Below, in pieces: positions 52,037-61,840 of a stretch of 64,000 nucleotides of DNA. The stretch is from assembly GCA_016839165.1 (NCBI GenBank), contig CP069300.1, forward strand, positions 3,658,001 through 3,722,000, given 5' to 3'. This stretch comes from Bradyrhizobium sp. PSBB068. Lineage in GTDB: Bacteria; Pseudomonadota; Alphaproteobacteria; Rhizobiales; Xanthobacteraceae. Below the pieces are notes generated by a model. That model ran no database searches and was not told the DNA's origin. It was given only the letters and a program-made list of their open reading frames with translations. How positions within the stretch are numbered: the stretch's first letter is position 1; the number at the start of each line of letters is the position of its first letter. The position numbers and the translations under genes are program-made.

Positions 52037-52282
52037 TCAGTTCTTCTTCATGCCGTCGTCCTTCTTCATCATCGCGCCGCCGTCCTTCTTCATGGCGTCG
52101 TCCTTCTTCATGCCATCGTCCTTCTTCATGGCGTCCTTGGACATGGCATCCTTGGACATCGCGCCTTCCTTCTTCATCGCATCGTCGTGGCCCATCTTGT
52201 CCTGAGCGAAGGCAGCGGGCGCGAGCGCCAGGCTGAACGAGAGCAAAGCTGCGGAGAGGCCGAGGCGGGTCTTGGTGGTCAT
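52037..52282 (-). CDS. Pentapeptide MXKDX repeat protein (secreted)
   Basis: Signal peptide (MTTKTRLGLSAALLSFSLAL through AAFA) followed by about 55 residues built from MKKD/MSKD pentapeptides (for example DAMKKDDGMKKDDAMKKDG). This matches the small MXKDX repeat protein family of proteobacteria, which may bind metals through Met and Asp; that is suggestive only. The ATG 52282 is right before the signal. Ends in MKKN. Confidence 0.88.
   Translation of the reverse strand: MTTKTRLGLSAALLSFSLALAPAAFAQDKMGHDDAMKKEGAMSKDAMSKDAMKKDDGMKKDDAMKKDGGAMMKKDDGMKKN
52039..52200. repeat. Coding tandem repeat (15-bp unit, degenerate)
   Basis: On the plus strand the unit reads roughly TCCTTCTTCATGNCG and recurs about ten times with variation, encoding the MKKDx pentapeptides on the minus strand. 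Its regularity suggests copy number could change by slippage. Confidence 0.75.
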
Positions 52283-52579
52283 GATGATGATCCCTTGTAT
52301 GATCCAGTGTGAGCGCGACGACTTGCCGCTCTCTCCTCGACGCACTTGCGCCGCCCGTTGTTACCTCCAATAACAAATTCTTGAAGCGTCCCGCGCGCAC
52401 GCGCCGGGTCGGCGCGCAGTGTGCGCCGCAGCAACGGCAACGCTTGCGGCCGCGTATCGGCTCGCACTATCAGGGCGCCTCGAACTATCAGATGAGAGAA
52501 AACCCACGCGAAGACCGGCTAAGCTGCAACTCCGCGCCGGTCTAACAGCCACTCAAGAAGCCCTTCAGGGAAAGAACCC

Positions 52580-53602
52580 ATGCTCACACGCCGCCACGTT
52601 CTCGCTTCCGCCCTCGCCGCGCCCGCAGTCGTACGGATGGGCGTCGGGACCGCGCAGGCCGCGACCACGCTGAAGATCTCGCACCAATTTCCCGGCGGCA
52701 CGATCGACAAGGGCGACTTCCGCGACCGGCTGTGCCGGATGTTCGCGGCCGAGGTTGCCAAGCGCTCGGGCGGCGACCTCACCGCCGAGGTCTATCCGAA
52801 CTCCTCGCTGATCAAGACCAACGCGCAGTTCTCGGCGATGCGCAAGGGCGCGCTCGATCTCAGCCTGTATCCGATGCCTTATGCCGGCGGCGAATTGCCG
52901 GAGACCAATATCGGCCTGATGCCGGGCCTCGTCACCACCTACGACCAGGGCCTGCGCTGGAAGAAGGAGCCGGTCGGCAAGGCGCTCTCCGACTTCCTCG
53001 CCGACAAGGGCATCCTCTTGATCTCCTGGGTCTGGCAGGCCGGCGGCGTCGCCAGCCGCTCCAAGCCGATCGTGGCGCCCGAGGACGCCAAGGGCATGAA
53101 GGTGCGCGGCGGCTCGCGCGAGATGGACATGGTGCTGCAGACCGCCGGTGCCGCGGTGCTGTCGGTGCCCTCGAACGAGATCTACGCCGCGATGCAGACC
53201 GGCGCCTGCGATGCCGGCATCACCTCCTCCACCAGCCTGATCTCGTTCCGCCTCGAGGAGGTCGCGAAGTCGCTGACCTCGGGCGCGGGCGCCTCCTACT
53301 GGTTCATGCTGGAGCCGCTGATGATGTCGAAGGCGATCTTCGACAAGCTGCCGAAGAACCAGCAGGACATCATCCTCGCCGTCGGCGCCGAACTCGAGGC
53401 TTTCGGCCGCAAGGGCGCGCAGGACGACGATGCCGAGGTGGCCAAGGTCTATGAGAAGGCCGGCGCCAAGGTCAGCGCGCTCGACGCCGCCATTGTCGGC
53501 AAGTGGCGCGACATCGCGCGCGACACGGCCTGGAAGGACTATGGCGCCAAGACGGCGACCGCAGCCAACCTGCTGAAGCTCGCAAGCGACGTCGCCGCAT
53601 GA
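52580..53602 (+). CDS. TRAP transporter substrate-binding protein (DctP family)
   Basis: Periplasmic binding protein of 340 residues with a twin-arginine-like signal (MLTRRHVLASALAAPAVVRMG). Family phrases: LKISHQFPGGTIDKGDFRDR, then VYPNSSLIKTNAQFSAMRKGALDL, then GMKVRGGSREMDMVLQTAGA (with the substrate-binding Arg). It should bind a carboxylate or related organic acid; the ligand is not readable. First gene of dctPQM, overlapping the next by 4 bp. Confidence 0.93.
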   Translation: MLTRRHVLASALAAPAVVRMGVGTAQAATTLKISHQFPGGTIDKGDFRDRLCRMFAAEVAKRSGGDLTAEVYPNSSLIKTNAQFSAMRKGALDLSLYPMPYAGGELPETNIGLMPGLVTTYDQGLRWKKEPVGKALSDFLADKGILLISWVWQAGGVASRSKPIVAPEDAKGMKVRGGSREMDMVLQTAGAAVLSVPSNEIYAAMQTGACDAGITSSTSLISFRLEEVAKSLTSGAGASYWFMLEPLMMSKAIFDKLPKNQQDIILAVGAELEAFGRKGAQDDDAEVAKVYEKAGAKVSALDAAIVGKWRDIARDTAWKDYGAKTATAANLLKLASDVAA

Positions 53603-54153
53603 TGCATGGTCCGATCGCGGATCAGGCCGAAACCTCGAGCGGCGCCGCGGGCAACACACCCGTGGCGCTGCTCGGGCGCGCGCTGTCCGTCTGCAACAAC
53701 ATCATCGTGGTGTTCGCCGCGCTGGCCCTGATCGCGGCCTGCGTGATCCTGAGCTACAGCGTGCTCGGCCGCGCCCTGTTCCACAGCCCGAACTACTGGC
53801 AGGACGAGGCTGCGGTGTTCCTGTTGGTCGGCGCCACCTTCATGACCTCGGCCTATGTGCAGAGCCAGCGTGGTCACGTCAGCATCGAGGCGTTCGTCGG
53901 CCTGCTCTCGACCCGCGCCAACAGCATCAGGCTGTGGCTCGTCGATGTCGCGAGCTTCGCATTCTGCACTTTCTTCGCCTGGAAATCCTGGACGCTGGCG
54001 CACGAGGCCTATGTCGACGGCCAGGTGTCCAACTCGATGTGGTCGCCGCCGCTTGCGATCCCCTATGGCCTGATGGCGCTCGGCATGACCCTGCTCTGCG
54101 TGCAGCTCCTCCTGCAAATCCTCATTCCGCTGACCGGTGGCGCGCGCCGATGA
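53599..54153 (+). CDS. TRAP transporter small permease (DctQ family)
   Basis: Four-helix membrane protein of 184 residues. ATG at 53599 overlaps the binding-protein stop; ATG 53602 follows immediately. Helices run about 33-58, 75-95, 112-135 and 150-178. The family signature WQDEAAVFLLVGATFMTSAY lies near residue 75. It forms the small subunit stabilising the large permease. Confidence 0.9.
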   Translation: MMHGPIADQAETSSGAAGNTPVALLGRALSVCNNIIVVFAALALIAACVILSYSVLGRALFHSPNYWQDEAAVFLLVGATFMTSAYVQSQRGHVSIEAFVGLLSTRANSIRLWLVDVASFAFCTFFAWKSWTLAHEAYVDGQVSNSMWSPPLAIPYGLMALGMTLLCVQLLLQILIPLTGGARR

Positions 54154-55508
54154 CCGTGTTTGGTATTGGCATCTCCTACGGGCTTGCCACCCTGTTTGCG
54201 ATGTTCTCCGGCATGCCGATCGCATTCGCGCTCGGTGCGGTCGCGGTCGTGTTCATGGCGATCTACATGCCGGCGGCCTCGCTCGATACGGTGACGCAGA
54301 ACGTCTACGAGGAAATGGCTTCGATCACGCTGCTGTCGATCCCGCTGTTCATCCTGAAGGGTGCGGCGATCGGCAAATCGCGCGCCGGCCAGGACCTCTA
54401 CTCGGCGCTGCACGCCTGGCTGCACCGCGTGCCCGGCGGCCTCGGCGTCGCTAACGTGTTCGCCTGCGCGCTGTTCGCGGCGATGGCCGGGTCGTCGCCC
54501 GCGACCTGTTCGGCGATCGGCTCGGCCGGCATTCCCGAGATGCGCAAGCGCGGCTATTCCGGCGGCTTTGCCGCGGGGATCATCGCCGCCGGCGGCACGC
54601 TCGGCATCCTGCTGCCGCCCTCGATCACGATGATCCTGTTCGCCGTCGCGGCCGAGAAATCGCTCGGGCGGCTGTTCCTCGCCGGCATCGGCCCGGGACT
54701 GCTGCTGGTGTCGTTGTTCGGCCTCTACGCCGTGTTCCGCTTCCGCAAGGAATACGCCATGGCCAAGGCCGCTTATGACGCGACCGGCAAGGACGCCGCG
54801 ATCCTGCAGCACGACGAGTTCACCATGGCCGAGCGCTTCAGCGCGCTGCCGCGGGTGATTCCGTTCGTGCTGCTGCTGACCGGTGTGATGATCGCGCTCT
54901 ATGGCGGCTACGCCACGCCGTCGGAAACCGCAGGGCTCGGCGGCCTCCTGGCGCTCGCGCTGGTCGCCGTGATCTACAGCGTGTGGAAACCCAGCGACCT
55001 GTCGCCGATCCTGAAATCGACCATCCGCGAATCCACCATGCTGATGCTGATCATCGGCATGTCGCTGCTCTATTCCTACGTGATGAGCTATCTGCACATC
55101 TCGCAATCGGCGGCGGAAGCGATCGTCGCGATGCATCTGCCGCGCTGGGAACTGCTGTTTGCGATCCTCGTGATGGTGATCGTGCTCGGCTTCTTCCTGC
55201 CGCCGGTCTCGATCATCCTGATGACCGCGCCGATCATCCTGCCGCCGCTCCGGGCCGCCGAATTCGACATCATCTGGTTCGGCGTCGTCATGACCATCGT
55301 GATGGAGATGGGCCTGATTCACCCGCCGGTCGGCCTCAACATCTTCGTGATCCGCAACGTCGCGCCGGACATTCCCCTCAGCGAAGTCATCTGGGGCACG
55401 CTGCCGTTCGTGCTGCTGATGATGTTCGCGGTGCTCCTGCTCTGCTTCTTCCCGGAGATATCGACCTGGCTGCCGAACCTGGTGATGGGGCCCGACGGCG
55501 GGCGCTAA
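54150..55508 (+). CDS. TRAP transporter large permease (DctM family)
   Basis: Sodium-driven transport subunit of 452 residues with about 12 helices. Signatures include FAAMAGSSPATCSAIGSAGIPEM near residue 115 and GGTLGILLPPSITMILF near 150. The second half holds LGFFLPPVSIILMTAPIILPP near 345 and GLIHPPVGLNIFVI near 385. ATG 54150 overlaps the small-permease stop. A longer frame upstream lies in the small permease and is a shadow. The compound repeat directly follows its stop. Confidence 0.94.
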   Translation: MTVFGIGISYGLATLFAMFSGMPIAFALGAVAVVFMAIYMPAASLDTVTQNVYEEMASITLLSIPLFILKGAAIGKSRAGQDLYSALHAWLHRVPGGLGVANVFACALFAAMAGSSPATCSAIGSAGIPEMRKRGYSGGFAAGIIAAGGTLGILLPPSITMILFAVAAEKSLGRLFLAGIGPGLLLVSLFGLYAVFRFRKEYAMAKAAYDATGKDAAILQHDEFTMAERFSALPRVIPFVLLLTGVMIALYGGYATPSETAGLGGLLALALVAVIYSVWKPSDLSPILKSTIRESTMLMLIIGMSLLYSYVMSYLHISQSAAEAIVAMHLPRWELLFAILVMVIVLGFFLPPVSIILMTAPIILPPLRAAEFDIIWFGVVMTIVMEMGLIHPPVGLNIFVIRNVAPDIPLSEVIWGTLPFVLLMMFAVLLLCFFPEISTWLPNLVMGPDGGR

Positions 55509-55604
55509 AGCATGATCCGGAAAAGTGCGAAGCGGTTTTCCGAAAAGATCATGCTTAGACAAGAATCCAAGGCGCGATGACGATTCAACCTGATCTCATC
55601 GCGC
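55507..55604. repeat. Two-module palindromic intergenic repeat
   Basis: Module 1 (55507-55556): AAGCATGATC...GATCATGCTT ends enclose inner CGGAAAA...TTTTCCG arms, a long hairpin. Module 2 (55572-55604): GCGCGATGA / TCATCGCGC, nine bp, around a 15-base loop. The same module-2 sequence appears near 30278. This is a dispersed repeat of Bradyrhizobium-like genomes and may act as terminator for the TRAP operon. Confidence 0.85.
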
Positions 55605-55616
55605 TTTAGAGGCGGG

Positions 55617-55754
55617 TCAGGCCGCCTCCTGCTCCCGTGCGGCCAGCGCCTGCTCGATCCGCCGGACGATCGACGCAGTCGGAAGTCCTGCGCGCTGCAG
55701 CCGGCGGAGCTCGTTCCAGAGCCTGATGATTTCGCGGTCTCGTTCGGCGTCCAT
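55617..55754 (-). CDS. Small helical protein, 45 aa
   Basis: Starts MDAERDREIIRLWNELRRLQRAG-like and ends in ALAAREQEAA; amphipathic helices with no membrane segment. The ATG at 55754 is taken in preference to a longer TTG/ATG frame that lacks helix propensity. No family recognised. It lies between the palindromic repeat and the SMP-30 gene. Confidence 0.5.
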   Translation of the reverse strand: MDAERDREIIRLWNELRRLQRAGLPTASIVRRIEQALAAREQEAA

Positions 55755-55846
55755 GGCGGCGTGCTCCCGAAGCGCCGCAATATGAACGAAACGGGAACAA
55801 ATTTCAAGACCCCCAAGGTCAAGACCCAAGGTCAGTCCGCTTTTGC

Positions 55847-56695
55847 TTAGGGAAAGCCGTCGCCCGGCGTGCCGACCTCGGCAACATCGATCCGCGGCAC
55901 CGATTTGCCCTTCCGCAGCTCCTCGTAGGATGTCTCCGCGCTCAAGCAGAACAATGTCCTGCGATCGGTGCCGCCGAGTGCGCAGGCGACTGCGCGGCGG
56001 CCCGGGACCGCGATGCGCTCAAGCTCCACGCCGTCGCGATCTATCCGGACAAAAGCGTCTTCCGTGAACGAGGCGGCCCAGACCGCTCCATCACGATCGA
56101 GGCAGATGCCGTCGGGATCGTTGAGGCGACCGAACCGCCCGCGGAGGCTCAACCCGCCGTCCGGCGCGATGTCGTAGTCGGCGAGACCTGCGCCATCCAT
56201 TTCCGCGACGACGAGCCGGCGATGGTCGGAGGACACCGCGATGCCGTTGGGAAACCGCAAGCCGTCGGCGACGACGCGGGCGCTGCCGTCGGGCATCACC
56301 AGGATGATCCGGCCGACCGCGCCGCGCCCCTCCGGCGGCGGCAGATTGAAGCCGAGGTCGCCGACATAGGCCCGCCCCTGCCCGTCGACAATCATGTCGT
56401 CGATCGTGCCGCTCGCGACCGCCGAGAGGTCGGCATACAGCGACAGCGCGCCGTCGGCAAAACGCAGCAGCCGCTTCCTGAACATCGTCAGCACGACGAT
56501 ATCGCCGTCAGGCAGCACGCCGAGACCGCAGGGCGTGTCGTCGGTCACCGCAGCATGCTCCTGCCGCTCGCCCGACGGGCTGATGCTGAGCAGCGTCCGC
56601 GCCATGCAGTCGACGAACCAGAGCCGCCCACGATGCCAGCGCGGACCTTCAAAATAGCGGCCACCGTCCAGGACGGTTCTGAGGCGAGCCGTCAT
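55847..56695 (-). CDS. SMP-30/gluconolactonase family hydrolase
   Basis: Six-bladed beta-propeller lactonase of about 282 residues. FEGPRWHRGRLWFVDCMART near residue 15 includes the metal Glu. GLRFPNGIAVSSDHRRLVVAE near 145 has the metal Asn, and NDPDGICLDRDGAVWAA near 195 has the metal Asp. The start at ATG 56695 is chosen because the propeller begins there. Substrate is a sugar or other lactone; no operon partner identifies it. Confidence 0.88.
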   Translation of the reverse strand: MTARLRTVLDGGRYFEGPRWHRGRLWFVDCMARTLLSISPSGERQEHAAVTDDTPCGLGVLPDGDIVVLTMFRKRLLRFADGALSLYADLSAVASGTIDDMIVDGQGRAYVGDLGFNLPPPEGRGAVGRIILVMPDGSARVVADGLRFPNGIAVSSDHRRLVVAEMDGAGLADYDIAPDGGLSLRGRFGRLNDPDGICLDRDGAVWAASFTEDAFVRIDRDGVELERIAVPGRRAVACALGGTDRRTLFCLSAETSYEELRKGKSVPRIDVAEVGTPGDGFP

Positions 56696-56996
56696 GGTGT
56701 CCGGGCCGGCAAAAACTGATCTGTCGACGACATCGGTTCCCCCACAGCGCGGTTGCACCGAAGATACATCTCGGCGGGAATCGGTCAAAACGCGGTGCAT
56801 ATGCCGCTATTTTTGCCCGCAAAACCCCGGTTCCCGCGGATTCCACAGGCCATATTCCATATTTCGCCGCGTTTTCCCTGTTGAGTTGCGGCCGCATTAA
56901 CACTCGAGAATCGAGGGTAGTGATAACCTGCGGCGGTTGTGCCGCCGTATGACGCGTTCTGTTTGTGCCTCGTGGTTTCTCAGGGGGGACCAGAGA
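56696..56996. other. Intergenic before lytic transglycosylase gene
   Basis: Divergent spacer with no gene. Contains a TTAAC element near 56898 and the palindrome CTCGAGAATCGAG near 56903-56915 about 80 bp before the transglycosylase start. Function not known. Confidence 0.4.
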
Positions 56997-59261
56997 ATGA
57001 ACCGGTGCCTACGTCCGCTGGCGTGTTTCGCCACCGTCGCTGCGCTCGCGCTGCTTCCGATCCAGGCGACCGCCAAGCCGCATCACCAGCATCAGGCCAA
57101 GAGCGGCCACGGTGACAACAAGGCGCATGGCGCCAAGACCAACACCAAGACCAACACCAGGACCAACGCCAAGGCCGTGCGAGAGAACGCCTCCGGCAAG
57201 CGCCGGCACGCCAGGCACGGCGCCGATAGACGCAAATCCGCCAAGGCCAAATCAGCTCCGTCCAAATCGGTCGAGACCACCAAGGCGCCCGAGCCTGAGA
57301 AATCTGCCGGGCCGCAATTGTCGGGCGATCTCGCCGCGGTCAGGGATGCGATCGCGGCGGCGCGCAAGGGCAAGACCAGCGACGCGACCGATATCCAGGC
57401 CAAGATTGCCGACCCGGTCGGGCGGAAGCTCGTCGAGTGGTACCTGCTGCGCCATTCGGAGTCGAATGCGCCGTTCAGCCGCTATGCGGCATTCGTCGCG
57501 GCCAACCCGGATTGGCCAAGCGTCACGCTGCTGCGCAAGCGGGCTGAAGCGCGGATGTGGCAGGAGCGCAGCGATCCGGCCACGGTGCACGGCTTCACCC
57601 TCGATCAACCGATCAGCGCCAAGGGCAAGTTCGCGCTCGCCCGTACGCTGCTCACTGAGGGCGACCGCGACGGCGCCGCGCGGCTGGTGCGCGAGGCCTG
57701 GCGCTCGGACGAATTGCTGGACCGGACCGAGAGCGACGCCTACGACGCGTTCAAGGATCTGCTGACGCGCGATGACCATCGCGCGCGCATGGACAAGCGG
57801 ATCGGCGCCAAGGATCTCGCCGCCGCGCGGCGCGCGGCGCAGCACCTCGGCAGCGACGAGCTCGCGATCGTGAAGGCTTGCAGCGCGGTCCGCGGCCAAT
57901 CCAGCAAGGCAGAGGACATGCTGAACGACGTGCCGGCCGATGCCCGCAGCGACCTCGGCTACACGCTCTGCCGCATCCAATGGCTGCTCGCGAAGAACAG
58001 GATCGATGATGCGGCGCGCGTGACGATTGCGGCCGCGCCCGAGACGATGGCGCAGCAGGACACCGACCAATGGTGGCGCGAGCGCCGCATCCTCTCCCGC
58101 AAGCTGCTCGACCAGGGCGAGTACCAGGCGGCCTACGACGTGATCCGGGGCGCTGCGGCGCCGGACAATCCTTATTATCGCTCCGACATGCACTTCATGC
58201 GCGGCTGGATCGCGCTGCGCTGTCTCGATGATGCCAAGACCGCGGCGGCGCATTTCGCTCACATCGACGAGGGCCAGACCAACCCGACCGTGCTGGCGCG
58301 CGCCGCCTATTGGCGCGGCCGCGCCGCCGAGGCACTCGGCAACTCCGTGGCGATGCGCGCCGGCTACCAGGCCGCCGCGCGCTACCCGACCGCCTATTAC
58401 GGGCAGCTCGCGCTGGCCAGGCTCGGCCGCGACGGCGTCGAGCTGCACGCGCCCTCGCCCGCTGCGAACGCCGACAGCATGGCCGCGGACGAACGGGTTC
58501 GCGCCGCCGATATGCTCTATACGATCGGCGAGCCCGACATCGTGCTCTATTTCGCCGCCGACCTTGCCGAAGAGAGCCCTGACGTCGGCATGCTCGAGGC
58601 ACTCGGCGAGCTCACCGGCCGCCGCAACGATGCCCGCGCCATGCTGCAGATCGGCAAGATCGCGCTCGCGCGGGGCTTTGCCTTCGACCATTACGCCTTC
58701 CCGGTCATCGGCATTCCCAGGCACAGCCCGATCGCGCCCGATATCGGACGCAGCATGACCTACTCGATCGCGCGCACCGAAAGCGCGTTCGATCAGCGCG
58801 ACAAGTCGGCGGCCAACGCCGTCGGCCTGATGCAGGTGACGCCCGAAGCCGGCCGCGACACCGCCAAGCGCTTCGGCGTCAGCTACGACTGGAGCAGGAT
58901 GGTGTCCGATCCGGTCTACAACACCCAGATGGGCGCGGCCGAATTGAGCGCGCTGCTGGCGGAGTATCGCGGCTGCCATATCATGACATTTGCCGGCTAC
59001 AACGCTGGCCGCGGCCGCGTCCGCGATTGGATCAAGGCCTATGGCGATCCGCGCGATCCCAAGGTCGATCCGGTCGACTGGGTCGAGCGGATTCCGATCT
59101 CGGAAACGCGCAACTACGTGCAGCGCGTGATGGAGAATTTCGTGGTCTATCGGGCGCGCTTCGAGGACGCCGGCACGGCGATCGCGGCAAAGAGCGGCGA
59201 GCGCGTCGTGACGCAGGAGACCAACGCGGCGCCGGCGGGTGCAGCAATCCCGTCGCAGTAG
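56997..59261 (+). CDS. Soluble lytic murein transglycosylase (SLT family)
   Basis: Periplasmic peptidoglycan lyase of 754 residues. The signal (MNRCLRPLACFATVAALAL...ATA) is followed by a Lys/Thr/Asn-rich basic linker (about 30-100, including NTKTNTRTNAK). A long helical superhelix of Slt70 type runs from about 115 to 560. The C-terminal catalytic domain has the Glu in SIARTESAFDQRDKSAANAVGLMQ near residue 590, then YNAGRGRVRDWIKAYGDP. ATG 56997 follows AGGGGGGACC upstream. Length and order agree with Slt70; the basic linker is longer than I expect. Confidence 0.92.
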   Translation: MNRCLRPLACFATVAALALLPIQATAKPHHQHQAKSGHGDNKAHGAKTNTKTNTRTNAKAVRENASGKRRHARHGADRRKSAKAKSAPSKSVETTKAPEPEKSAGPQLSGDLAAVRDAIAAARKGKTSDATDIQAKIADPVGRKLVEWYLLRHSESNAPFSRYAAFVAANPDWPSVTLLRKRAEARMWQERSDPATVHGFTLDQPISAKGKFALARTLLTEGDRDGAARLVREAWRSDELLDRTESDAYDAFKDLLTRDDHRARMDKRIGAKDLAAARRAAQHLGSDELAIVKACSAVRGQSSKAEDMLNDVPADARSDLGYTLCRIQWLLAKNRIDDAARVTIAAAPETMAQQDTDQWWRERRILSRKLLDQGEYQAAYDVIRGAAAPDNPYYRSDMHFMRGWIALRCLDDAKTAAAHFAHIDEGQTNPTVLARAAYWRGRAAEALGNSVAMRAGYQAAARYPTAYYGQLALARLGRDGVELHAPSPAANADSMAADERVRAADMLYTIGEPDIVLYFAADLAEESPDVGMLEALGELTGRRNDARAMLQIGKIALARGFAFDHYAFPVIGIPRHSPIAPDIGRSMTYSIARTESAFDQRDKSAANAVGLMQVTPEAGRDTAKRFGVSYDWSRMVSDPVYNTQMGAAELSALLAEYRGCHIMTFAGYNAGRGRVRDWIKAYGDPRDPKVDPVDWVERIPISETRNYVQRVMENFVVYRARFEDAGTAIAAKSGERVVTQETNAAPAGAAIPSQ

Positions 59262-59301
59262 ATGCTGTCGTCCCGGCGAAGGCCGGCACGACGTTGCGTC
59301 T

Positions 59302-60273
59302 TCACTCCACCTTCACATTCGCCGCCTTGATCATCGGCCACCACTTTGCGATTTCCGCCTTCTGCCAGGCACCAAGTGCCTCCGGCTTCAGCTGGTCCTG
59401 CGGCGGCATCTGCAGGCCGAGATTCTCGAGCTGCTTCTTCACGGCGGGATCACGCAGCGCCTGGATCGCAGCGGTGTTGAGCCTGGCCACGATCTCCTTC
59501 GGCGTGCCCTTCGGTACCCAGAGGCCGGACCACAGCGTCATGTGGAAGCCTGGCAGGCCGGCCTCGTCGACCGTCGGCACCTCCGGCGCATTCGCGACCC
59601 GCTTGGAATCGGTGACGGCATAGGCGCGGATGTTGCCGGCGCGGACCTGATTGATCGAGTTCGAGGTCTGATCGATGATGATATCGATCTGGCCGGCGAC
59701 GAGGTCGTTCAGCGCGGGCCCGGTGCCGCGATACGGCACGTATTGCAGCTTGATGCCGGAGACGTTCTCGAAATAGACCCCGGCGATATGGCTGCCGCTG
59801 CCGGCGCCGGCGGTGCCCGCGGTCGGCGGCGCCGGCAGCGACTGTAGCCACGCCAGCAGCTCCTTCAGCGACTTCGCCGGCACGGTGTTCTTGCTGACGA
59901 TGATCATCGGGTTGCTCGGCAGCAGCACGACCGGTTCGAGATCATCGACGAGGTCGTAGCCGAGCTTGTAGATCGCGCCGTTTGCGACGTGGGTCCCGAG
60001 ATGGCCGAACGAGACGGTGTAGCCGTCCGGCGCCGCGCGCACCGCGCGGCCGACGCCGAGCGAACCGCCCGCTCCGGTCACGTTCTCGATCAGGACCACC
60101 TCACCTAGCGACTGCTTCATCCGCTCGGCGAGAATGCGCGCCATGGCATCCGACGGACCGCCGGCAGCGAACGGCACCACGATGGTGATCGGGTGCGCGG
60201 GCCAGGTTTCCGCGTGTGCAGGGCCGACCAGCGTCACAAACGCGGCCAAAACAGCCAACAGGATTCGACGCAT
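59302..60273 (-). CDS. Bug-family tripartite tricarboxylate transporter substrate-binding protein
   Basis: Periplasmic binding protein of 323 residues with signal MRRILLAVLAAFVTLVGPAHA. The TctC/Bug opening is WPAHPITIVVPFAAGGPSDAMARI, followed by ENVTGAGGSLGVGRAVRAAPDGYT and VPYRGTGPALNDLVAGQIDI near residue 170. No TctA/TctB permease genes adjoin, so it is an orphan. Its ligand is unknown. An intergenic inverted repeat lies between it and the threonine synthase gene upstream. Confidence 0.92.
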   Translation of the reverse strand: MRRILLAVLAAFVTLVGPAHAETWPAHPITIVVPFAAGGPSDAMARILAERMKQSLGEVVLIENVTGAGGSLGVGRAVRAAPDGYTVSFGHLGTHVANGAIYKLGYDLVDDLEPVVLLPSNPMIIVSKNTVPAKSLKELLAWLQSLPAPPTAGTAGAGSGSHIAGVYFENVSGIKLQYVPYRGTGPALNDLVAGQIDIIIDQTSNSINQVRAGNIRAYAVTDSKRVANAPEVPTVDEAGLPGFHMTLWSGLWVPKGTPKEIVARLNTAAIQALRDPAVKKQLENLGLQMPPQDQLKPEALGAWQKAEIAKWWPMIKAANVKVE

Positions 60274-60296
60274 CGTTCACTCCATCAAATGACACC

Positions 60297-60378
60297 GTCA
60301 TTGCGAGGAGCGAAGCGACGAAGCAATCCGTGGTCCAGCAGGCGGTGAGATGGATTGCTTCGCTGCGCTCGCAATGAC
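60297..60378. repeat. Imperfect inverted repeat (GTCATTGCGAG family)
   Basis: Left arm 60297-60329 starts GTCATTGCGAGGAGCG; right arm 60352-60378 ends CTCGCAATGAC. The arms pair over most of their length, giving a large hairpin between the Bug gene and the threonine-synthase gene. Elements starting GTCATTGCGAGGAGCGAAGCG are a widespread intergenic repeat. Confidence 0.85.
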
Positions 60379-60393
60379 GACTGCAACAACAGG

Positions 60394-61635
<1,242 letters not shown>

Positions 61636-61676
61636 GAGGTGCGCTCTTTCTTGCTCTTGATGAATTCGTCCCTGCC

Positions 61677-61825
61677 AGACCCGTCACCCGGAGGAGGCCG
61701 CGAAGCGGCCGTCTCGAAGGGCGAACGGCCCGCCGATCGATCCGGGCCGTACATCCTTCGAGACGCGCTCCGCGCTCCTCCAGCGACAAAGGCGAAGCCT
61801 TTGCGCGGGGATGACGGGACCGCGG
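61677..61825. repeat. Intergenic palindromic repeat
   Basis: Several nested inverted segments, for example GAGGCCGCGAAGCGGCC near 61694 and GTCTCGAAGG near 61721 pairing with CCTTCGAGAC near 61755. It fills the 205-bp gap between thrC and lpdA. Dispersed repeat, likely terminator for lpdA; no gene seen. Confidence 0.75.
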
Positions 61826-61840
61826 CCGCCGTCCGCGGCC

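Noticed and set aside
59262-59301. Short GTCGTCCCGGCGAAGGCCGG sequence after the lytic transglycosylase as a full repeat element
   Set aside because: It resembles part of a dispersed repeat, but only a fragment is present, so it was not listed as a feature.
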